The notes under the pieces: model-generated
Databases searched by the model: none
Seen by the model: only the letters and a program-made list of their open reading frames with translations
What the model was told of the DNA's origin: nothing
Shown here: positions 58,509 to 64,000 of the stretch, in pieces
Position numbering within the stretch: position 1 is the stretch's first letter
Layout of the letters: each line of letters starts with the position of its first letter
Source: DATATB01 sp036268995
GTDB taxonomy: Bacteria; Planctomycetota; Planctomycetia; Pirellulales; PNKZ01
NCBI GenBank assembly: GCA_036268995.1
Contig: DATATB010000080.1
Span: forward strand, 62,001 to 126,000
Reading direction: 5' to 3'
DNA length: 64,000 bases
Program-made: the position numbers and the translations under genes

Positions 58509-59669
58509 TTATTCGCTGACCGGCCGGGTTCGCGTGACTTCCGACGGCTTAAGCTGTGCGTCGAGAAAACCGTAGATCAGCTCGCGCGATTCATGCGGCA
58601 CGCTATGGCCGCGGCCGTGAACGAAAAAGGCAAAATTCTCGGGCTTGCCCACGAGTTGGTACACGTCGGCAATCTTCAACAGCATCAGCACGTGCTGCCG
58701 CTGCATCAGCGGATCGCCGTCATTGAGCGCCGAAACGTCGAGATACGCCCGAGGCGCGATCAAAGAGATGATCTCGTGGATGTCGATCGGCGGCAGTTGG
58801 CCGGCCAGCAGTTGCGGCCGGATGTGCTTGAAATAGATGTACCAGTGGTCCCGGGCCCAATTCTCCACGCCCGAATTGTGCCGCAGCGATCCTGCGCCGC
58901 AGTTGCTGACTGCCGCCTTGATGCGGTCGTCATAAGCGGCCAGGAAGAAGGTGCCGTGCCCGCCCAGCGAGTGGCCCATCGCTCCGATGTTGGCCCGGTC
59001 CACGTCGTCGCGCGTTTCCAGCACGTCGATGGCGATGGAATGCTCGTAGGTGAATTTGCCGACGGCCGTCCACTCGGGGTGCTTTTCATAAAAGCGATTG
59101 GTCTCGTACGGTCCCTCGGGCGGAATGCGATGGCCCGAGACAAAATGCTCCGGGGCGATGACCACGTACCCGCGCCGGCACATTTGGTCGAGGTAGGCAT
59201 TGTCGTAGAGTTTCTTTTGATTCGGCTCGAGGCCCGCCTCTTGTCGAATGCCCTGCGGATACGTGCCGTGCAGAGCCACGACTGCCGGCAGTTTTCCTTT
59301 GGCGCCCAACGGCAGTCCCAGATACGCGTGGGCCCGTTCGTCGGCCTCGACGTTGTAGCTGATGAGCAGCCGGTGGTACGCGTTGTCGATCACTTTGTCT
59401 TCGTGAACTTGCAGATCAAGCGGCGGCTTTTGAGCCGGTTTCTGATTGTCGCGAATCAAGTCGAGGTAGCGCTGCTTGAGCTGCTGGCGATGACGCTGCC
59501 AATCGTCGGCCGTCTTGACGCCCGAGAGCAGATCGTCCCAAGACGAATGAATCACCGGCGGCGCCGAGCGCGGCCGCGCGGCGGCCGGATCATCGCCAAA
59601 GGCCGGACTGGCGATAGCCGTGCAAACCAAAATGGCGAATGGCAGGGACCATCGGCGGCGGAGGAACAT
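58509..59669 (-). CDS. Secreted alpha/beta hydrolase (dienelactone hydrolase/abhydrolase type)
   Basis: A 386-residue exported hydrolase from ATG 59669. Signal peptide LPFAILVCTAIASPAFG. The core shows the oxyanion region VVALHGTYPQGIRQE, nucleophile elbow GAMGHSLGGHGTFF (Ser), Asp in VSALNDGD and His in HGRGHSVP, a full triad. The sequence resembles the large cohort of planctomycete secreted acetyl-esterase/dienelactone-hydrolase-like enzymes. The substrate is likely a polysaccharide ester (inference). Confidence 0.9.
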   Translation of the reverse strand: MFLRRRWSLPFAILVCTAIASPAFGDDPAAARPRSAPPVIHSSWDDLLSGVKTADDWQRHRQQLKQRYLDLIRDNQKPAQKPPLDLQVHEDKVIDNAYHRLLISYNVEADERAHAYLGLPLGAKGKLPAVVALHGTYPQGIRQEAGLEPNQKKLYDNAYLDQMCRRGYVVIAPEHFVSGHRIPPEGPYETNRFYEKHPEWTAVGKFTYEHSIAIDVLETRDDVDRANIGAMGHSLGGHGTFFLAAYDDRIKAAVSNCGAGSLRHNSGVENWARDHWYIYFKHIRPQLLAGQLPPIDIHEIISLIAPRAYLDVSALNDGDPLMQRQHVLMLLKIADVYQLVGKPENFAFFVHGRGHSVPHESRELIYGFLDAQLKPSEVTRTRPVSE

Positions 59670-59790
59670 AGCGGGGTCGCTTTCGCTCGGCACATGAGGC
59701 GCGGACACGGGGCCAGGCCACCGGTTTTAGCGGCCATCGGCTCGGGCGGCAAGAAAGTTGCCGAATCGCTGCCTGCGGCGTGCTCGGGCC

Positions 59791-60828
59791 TTACCAGGGG
59801 CGCGGCAGCGTGCCGTGAGTGGCGGTGAAGACTTCCAGCCGGTGGGGACGATAGTCGTCCAGCGTGTCCAGCGGCGGCAATTCGGTGGCCAGTGGGTTGT
59901 GAAAACTGCCGAGCGGATGCGTCGAAGGCTTCAAGGGGAGGCAAAATCGGTCGAGGTCCTGCCCTTCGAGATCAACCACGCGCACCTGGAGGCAATTGGC
60001 GTACACTTCGACCAGGCCGAAATGATTGCGCTTCGATTTGCTGGCGGCCGTGATGGGCTTGGGCGGGGCGGCTGGATACAGATTCGAACTGCCGCCGCCG
60101 CTGACGACATAGGTAATGCCGTCCAGCGGCCTCGTGCGGTCGTAGTAGTGGTTGTGGCCCGCGAGCACTGCCACCGTGTCACTGCCGCGCAGGCCGGGAT
60201 GCAGCCAGAAGCGCCGCGCCATCTGCTGGACCCAATCGCGATCGCCACTGGTAAACACGGGCCGATGCAGGCAGACAATCGCCGTGCCCGGGTGATGCTC
60301 GAGCTGCCACTTCAAGAATCGGGCCTGCTCGCTGCCGGCCGCCAGAGAGCGTTCGCTGTTGAGCATCAGAAAATTGATGCCGCGATGCCGGAAGTGATAA
60401 AACGTGTCCGGCAGCGCGGGAAAATACTGACGGAAGCGAATCTCGCCGTGATCGTTGTAATCGGGCAGGCGATCGTGATTGCCAACCACCGGCATGATGC
60501 GAATGCGATGCCTGGCTGCGCGGTGCAGCAAGTCGTCCCATTGCGACTGGTTGTCGGCGTCGTCGACCAGGTCGCCGAGGTGCAAGGCGAACTCGACGTG
60601 CTCATCGCCCATTCGGTCGAAAATGCGTTCGGCAATCTCGCCGTCCAGTTGCGTATCGCCCACAAAGCCGAAGCTCCACAGTTTTTCGCCTTGCGGAGCC
60701 AGCTTCTCGGGCTCGCCGATAGTGGGCGTCACGCGCGACCACGCATATCCGGTAAAGACCGCCAGGCCAACGAGCAAAGTCGACAGAGCCAGCGTACGGC
60801 GAATTGTGAACCAGCGCCGAAAGTTCAC
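59791..60828 (-). CDS. Calcineurin-like metallophosphoesterase
   Basis: A 345-residue membrane-anchored or exported phosphoesterase starting at GTG 60828. An N-terminal signal/anchor (LALSTLLVGLAVFTGYAW) is followed by the metal-binding blocks: GFVGDTQLD, ALHLGDLVDDADNQSQWD, VVGNHDRLPD, IVCLHRPVF and LAGHNHYYDR. All five metallophosphoesterase motifs are intact. The substrate is unknown; localisation suggests phosphate scavenging or lipid/nucleotide phosphate hydrolysis. Confidence 0.92.
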   Translation of the reverse strand: MNFRRWFTIRRTLALSTLLVGLAVFTGYAWSRVTPTIGEPEKLAPQGEKLWSFGFVGDTQLDGEIAERIFDRMGDEHVEFALHLGDLVDDADNQSQWDDLLHRAARHRIRIMPVVGNHDRLPDYNDHGEIRFRQYFPALPDTFYHFRHRGINFLMLNSERSLAAGSEQARFLKWQLEHHPGTAIVCLHRPVFTSGDRDWVQQMARRFWLHPGLRGSDTVAVLAGHNHYYDRTRPLDGITYVVSGGGSSNLYPAAPPKPITAASKSKRNHFGLVEVYANCLQVRVVDLEGQDLDRFCLPLKPSTHPLGSFHNPLATELPPLDTLDDYRPHRLEVFTATHGTLPRPW

Positions 60829-60937
60829 CGAATGCTCCCATGCGTGCCAATGAAGCAGCTTTCGGCGGCAATCGTAGCGGCTGGCGCGCTACGCACGAAG
60901 AGCAATAGCGGCTGGCAAAACGTGGTTTGCTAGCATG

Positions 60938-61041
60938 ACCGTAGCCGTCTCGCTTCGGCGAGCCGAGCCCACGCAACTCGGCTGACGCTGGGTGGGTCGA
61001 TCGGTCGCGCCTGCATCCCGGCGGAACGGGATGGCTACGGT
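60938..61041. repeat. Long imperfect palindrome, family K
   Basis: Arms ACCGTAGCCGTCTCG (60938-60952) and CGGGATGGCTACGGT (61027-61041) match as inverted repeats with two mismatches, around a central part that includes GCTTCGGCGAGCCGAGCC. It lies between two minus-strand genes. Confidence 0.75.
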
Positions 61042-61060
61042 GGGCAGCGCCTATTCGACC

Positions 61061-61639
61061 TCAGCCGGTGGCGTAGCTGACCGTCTCGACGGCTTTGTAG
61101 ACCGTGCGGGCTTTGAAGAAGCCAAGCCGGCGGTAAAGGCGGATGGCACCCTCGTTCTGAGCGGTGACTTCCAAAAATGCCCGCTGCAAGCCGGCCCGCT
61201 GAAAGCCTTCGAGCGCTTTGAGCATCAGGCAGCTTCCCAAGCCGCGGCCGCGATGTTCGGGCACGATGCCCAGGTTCTGCACGGCACCCATTCCCGAGCG
61301 GTCGCGGATGCCCTGGATTGTGCCGCAACAGCCGGCTGGCTCGTCCTGTTCGGCCGCATCGAGCGATTCGAGTGCTAGCAGCCAGGTCGCCTCGGCCAGA
61401 AAACCCTCTTTGTGGGCGATCTCGGTCATCAGCCGCACGCAGCCGTCGTAGTCACCCAGGCAGGGGAACACGTTGGCGTCGATTTCGGAGCGAAAGCTGA
61501 GGTACTTCGTTTCGGCATGGGCGACGACGAGCTCCGGGTGCCAGGCGAGCAGGCGATAGCCCGGCGGCGGCACCGGCTCGGGCAACGTGCGCCCGAGATC
61601 GATTTCCATCCGAAAACGCTTGAAGTAAGTGAGGCCCAT
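61061..61639 (-). CDS. GNAT-family N-acetyltransferase
   Basis: A 192-residue acetyl-CoA-dependent acyltransferase with unknown substrate. The acetyl-CoA site is VQNLGIVPEHRGRGLGSCLM, followed by EVTAQNEGAIRLYRRLGFFK. The N-terminal part with RLLAWHPELV resembles other planctomycete GNAT proteins. ATG 61639. It is unrelated in detail to the GNAT gene at 3887. It lies beside palindrome K. Confidence 0.88.
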   Translation of the reverse strand: MGLTYFKRFRMEIDLGRTLPEPVPPPGYRLLAWHPELVVAHAETKYLSFRSEIDANVFPCLGDYDGCVRLMTEIAHKEGFLAEATWLLALESLDAAEQDEPAGCCGTIQGIRDRSGMGAVQNLGIVPEHRGRGLGSCLMLKALEGFQRAGLQRAFLEVTAQNEGAIRLYRRLGFFKARTVYKAVETVSYATG

Positions 61640-61949
61640 TAAATTTGGCCCGTAAAGCGAGCGGACGAAGAAGCCCGCGCCGTCCGGGTACGGTTGGCGC
61701 GCGAACCAGCGGCCCGGCCTCCGACTGTTCTCAAATGTATACGGCTATCGCCGCAACGTCAAATTATCACCTGCCGGCGGCCCCCATGCGGCTGCGGGGG
61801 TGCGCAAACAAGCGACCATCCAGTCATCGGCTTGGCTCGTTGGTACTGAAGCAAATTTCTTACCAAGAGTCTTACAAGCGATACGTTTAGCGCCGTGCGC
61901 CGGGGGGGCGGGCGTTTCATAAAGCCGCGACCGGTGGTCGCGGCCCTAC
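61640..61949. other. Gene-free region upstream of the GNAT gene
   Basis: About 310 bases. Contains hairpin GCGGCCCCCATGC/GCGGGGGTGCGC-like (about 61780-61805) and repeat B4 at its right end. A plus-strand frame (61645-61890) has no protein character. The promoter of the GNAT gene probably lies here. Confidence 0.4.
61920..61944. repeat. Dispersed hairpin, family B, copy 4
   Basis: TAAAGCCGCGACCGGTGGTC then GCGG, matching 28883-28907. It lies just beyond the end of the endonuclease IV gene. Confidence 0.86.
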
Positions 61950-62813
61950 TCAGCCCGCGGCATCGACAAGGTTGCGCAAAGTGGCCAAATTGATTTCGTC
62001 GAGGTCTACGCCGTCGCGGTCGCCTTTGGGGGTCTCCAGGTACATGGGAATGTTCTGGAAATGTTCGTCATTCAGCAAATGGCGGAAGGCGTCCAGCCCG
62101 ATCAAGCCCTCGCCGATATGCGCATGGCGATCGACGTGCGACCCCAGCGGCTTGACGCTGTCGTTGACGTGGACCGCCTTGATGAGTTTGAGCCCAAAGG
62201 TAGTGTCCATCGCCCGCAGGGTGGTCCGGTAATCGCGCAAGCTGGCCAGAGGGTAGCCGGCGGCAAAGACGTGGCAGGTATCGATGCAGACCCCCAGCCA
62301 TGCGGCATCCCGCACGCCGTCGATAATGGTGGCCAGATGTTCGAAGCGGGCGCCCAGCGTGCTGCCTTGGCCAGCGGTGTTTTCCAACAGGCAGCCGGCA
62401 GACACGTTGGCCGTACGCTGGCGAACTTCGTCCAGGGCGGCAATGATACGCTGGAGTCCGCTCTCCTCCGTTCCGGTGGTGAACGCGCCCGGGTGGGTCA
62501 CCACCCAGGGGATGCCCAGCAGCGACGCCCGCTCCAACTCTTCGACGAACGCGTCGATCGACCGACGCCACAGCACGTCGTCGGGCGCGGCCAGATTAAT
62601 GAGATAGGAGTCGTGTGCCAGCGGATGCAAAAGTCCCGCATCGCTCACCGCCTGCTTGAACTGTTCCGCCTCGGGCGGGGTAATCGGCTTCGCCCGCCAC
62701 TGGTTGTTATTTTTGGTAAAGATTTGGCAACACTGCATTCGCAGCTCGGCCGCCTTCTGCGGGGCCTTGTAGTACCCCCCGACAATCGACATGTGGGCAC
62801 CAAGGATTGGCAT
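61950..62813 (-). CDS. nfo: Endonuclease IV (AP endonuclease)
   Basis: A 287-residue TIM-barrel endonuclease that cuts DNA at abasic sites in base excision repair. Starts MPILGAHMSIVGGYYK; zinc-ligand segments are PLAHDSYLINLA, WVVTHPGAFT (His), CLLENTAGQG (Glu), GVCIDTCHVFAAGYP (Asp and His), VHVNDSVKPLGSHVDRHAHI (His and Asp/His) and MYLETPKGD (Glu). The full set of nine ligands is present, matching normal length. A decayed copy of its first about 31 codons is at 63298-63391, to the right. Confidence 0.96.
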   Translation of the reverse strand: MPILGAHMSIVGGYYKAPQKAAELRMQCCQIFTKNNNQWRAKPITPPEAEQFKQAVSDAGLLHPLAHDSYLINLAAPDDVLWRRSIDAFVEELERASLLGIPWVVTHPGAFTTGTEESGLQRIIAALDEVRQRTANVSAGCLLENTAGQGSTLGARFEHLATIIDGVRDAAWLGVCIDTCHVFAAGYPLASLRDYRTTLRAMDTTFGLKLIKAVHVNDSVKPLGSHVDRHAHIGEGLIGLDAFRHLLNDEHFQNIPMYLETPKGDRDGVDLDEINLATLRNLVDAAG

Positions 62814-62880
62814 GCTTTACGACCCCATCTCTCGGCGTGCGACGACATTACCGCCGGCGTAGAATGTGTCAAACAACAAA

Positions 62881-63237
62881 ATGAGAAGCTTCTGGACAAT
62901 CATGGCGAAATCACTCGACCAAGTCGACGTGCTAGTGCGGACGGCCATTGCCGCGTTGGGACCGGCTCGCCTCAGAGCCGAAGTACAAAAGGTCCTCATC
63001 GTTCCGATACAGCAGCGACGGACCTATCTGACCAAGGCCGGCGTCGAAGCGCAAGGGGACCTCTGGCTCTTCGCCAGACTCCCAGAACGGGACGTCGGAT
63101 TGGCGTACGCCGATGAAGGCTACGGTGCAATGGGTTGGCCCTGGGGACTCGTCTTTGTTTCGAGCACAGATTTTGGCGACACGGGCGGGTGGTATTCAAC
63201 TCTCTTGGAACTTATCGAAGACTCCGGGTGGTTTTGA
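62881..63237 (+). CDS. Protein of unknown function between nfo and its broken copy
   Basis: Up to 118 residues from ATG 62881; ATG 62902 (MAKSLDQVDVLVRTAIAALG) and GTG 62866 are alternatives. The N-terminal half is helical (PARLRAEVQKVLIVPIQQRR); the C-terminal half is aromatic and glycine-rich (GYGAMGWPWGLVFVSSTDFG, DTGGWYSTLLELIEDSGWF). It has no signal peptide or membrane segment. No family is recognised. It is divergent from nfo, with about 67 bases between starts. Confidence 0.6.
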   Translation: MRSFWTIMAKSLDQVDVLVRTAIAALGPARLRAEVQKVLIVPIQQRRTYLTKAGVEAQGDLWLFARLPERDVGLAYADEGYGAMGWPWGLVFVSSTDFGDTGGWYSTLLELIEDSGWF

Positions 63238-63297
63238 GCCAATCGCATCGGCCCGTTCCGGACGCCGTTAGTGTTGTTCCGGCAAACTTTCCCTTCG

Positions 63298-63391
63298 TGA
63301 GCAGAATGCACTGGCAGCCGCGGAGCCGGCCGCTCTCGGCGGCCTTGTAATAGCCGCCGGCAATGGACATGTGGGCGCCGAGAATGGGCAT
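63298..63391 (-). pseudogene. Decayed copy of the 5' end of nfo
   Basis: On the minus strand from ATG 63391, the frame reads MPILGAHMSIAGGYYKAAES and then GRLRGCQCILLTK, clearly homologous to the start of the intact endonuclease IV (MPILGAHMSIVGGYYKAPQK). Homology stops there; the rest of the gene is missing. The intact copy is about 580 bases to the left. The order fits a partial duplication or recombination with a related sequence, with another gene between. Confidence 0.8.
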
Positions 63392-63554
63392 AAGTTTACG
63401 CGGCCGAGTTCGGTGGGGGGCGTGATTGGGTATTTAGAGCGACGTGTTTGCTTTAACTCAAGCGGTCCCCAGCGGTCAAGCGGCTAATAGCGTTACCGCG
63501 ATTCCCCTTCGCCAGAGGTAGTGGGGAATGTCGGCGGTCGCCTCCGGTTTGCGT

Positions 63555-63620
63555 GGCGAGCCGGGAGTGTCAGCGACCGGAGGAAGCGCGAACTCCGGTC
63601 GGTGACCCTCCCGGCTCGCC
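63555..63620. repeat. Dispersed repeat family D, complete palindrome
   Basis: GGCGAGCCGGGAGTGTCAGC from 63555, and the inverted arm GGTGACCCTCCCGGCTCGCC ending at 63620. This intergenic copy shows the complete two-armed form, of which 7921-8004 and 11019-11080 are in-gene versions. The surrounding gene-free stretch (63392-63858) holds nothing else recognisable. Confidence 0.88.
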
Positions 63621-63858
63621 AAAGGAGCGGCTCGCCAAAGAAAAAGCTCGATGTCCAGCGGCGTTTTTGCGGCAATTGCAAAGTGGCTCACGATTCGCTT
63701 GCCTTCGCCGGCTGCCAGTCACTAGAATCAACGATGACACGGCGCGTTGGCGCTGGTGGCGCGGCCGTTGGCGGTAGCGGTCGGCGGCGACCGGTTTTGC
63801 CTAGGGCAATTGGGTTCTGCCTGGCCGAGTGGTTCTTTTCGTCGCGGGAGCAGCGGCT

Positions 63859-64000
63859 ATGCGCCGGAGCTGGAACGTGTTCAGTGCTTCGTGGCGGCGG
63901 CTGGTGGGTCTGGTGCGGCGGCCTTCGAAAAGGGACCGCGACGCGACCGAGTTCGAGACGGCCCGCCGGCATTTTCATCACCATCGCGAATGGCTCGAAG
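63859..64000 (+). CDS. Start of an unidentified gene, cut by the window
   Basis: ATG 63859 with GGGAG at 63846-63850 opens a frame to the window end: MRRSWNVFSASWRRLVGLVR, then RPSKRDRDATEFETARRHFH. The start is strongly basic and may be cytoplasmic; too short to assign. Reported because start and ribosome binding site are convincing. Confidence 0.5.
   Translation, partial: MRRSWNVFSASWRRLVGLVRRPSKRDRDATEFETARRHFHHHREWLE

Noticed and set aside
61645..61890. An 81-codon plus-strand frame
   Set aside because: Composition unlike neighbouring genes, no ribosome binding site, no family pattern.

Overview
The window looks like chromosomal DNA of a planctomycete, probably a Pirellula-like lineage. 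This is inferred from high GC, a compact Planctomycetes/Verrucomicrobia-type (PVM) bacterial microcompartment (BMC) locus, secreted proteins resembling the planctomycete-rich TIGR03067 family, many short dispersed palindromes of the kind that translate as GSAGASPS or EGEAPAEP, and a DUF2252 protein. No phage, plasmid, insertion sequence or CRISPR array was seen.

Layout. 1-4.4 kb: 3' part of ileS, purN and a GNAT acetyltransferase. 4.6-14.5 kb: a BMC operon, starting with a DeoR regulator, then PduL phosphotransacylase, two BMC-H hexamer proteins, acetate kinase, three BMC-P pentamer proteins interleaved with a CoA-acylating aldehyde dehydrogenase and an RpiB-like protein, a class II (fuculose-phosphate type) aldolase, a lactate/malate dehydrogenase and an uncharacterised barrel-like protein. 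14.5-25 kb: housekeeping and stress genes (HD hydrolase, DUF2252, sugar isomerase-like TIM barrel, response regulator with an ATPase domain, threonine dehydratase, Lhr helicase). 25-38 kb: two membrane HD/HD-GYP proteins, PhoU, Nudix, cold-shock protein, a large mechanosensitive channel, CorA and small membrane proteins. 38-43.7 kb: tRNA-Ala(GGC) with a terminator, then mostly minus-strand genes including an L-fucose-dehydrogenase-like SDR and an SGNH esterase. 43.9-53.9 kb: a chemotaxis operon (cheA, cheW, soluble receptor, cheR, cheB, cheY, cheC, hybrid kinase). 53.9-64 kb: hydrolases, a uronate isomerase homologue, inositol monophosphatase, metallophosphoesterase, endonuclease IV and a broken copy of its 5' end.

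How the parts work together. In PVM compartments, as characterised in Planctopirus limnophila, fuculose- or rhamnulose-1-phosphate is cleaved to DHAP and lactaldehyde. Lactaldehyde is oxidised inside the shell to lactyl-CoA, and PduL and acetate kinase recover CoA and ATP. Here PduL, the aldehyde dehydrogenase, the RpiB-like protein and the aldolase each carry a terminal amphipathic segment that looks like an encapsulation peptide. The SDR at 42 kb and the sugar isomerase-like protein at 17 kb may belong to related sugar catabolism, but that link is inference.

The most striking observations are: (1) dispersed palindromes that have entered coding sequences in frame (acetate kinase, a BMC-P shell protein, the barrel-like BMC protein, Lhr) or supply the C-termini of two convergent genes; (2) an RpiB-fold BMC protein that appears to lack the catalytic Cys and His; (3) a soluble chemoreceptor that is one nearly symmetric coiled-coil hairpin with a 28-residue internal repeat and no sensor domain; (4) a dyad upstream of the BMC operon; (5) a terminator-like hairpin just upstream of a minus-strand gene; (6) a decayed duplicate of the nfo start.
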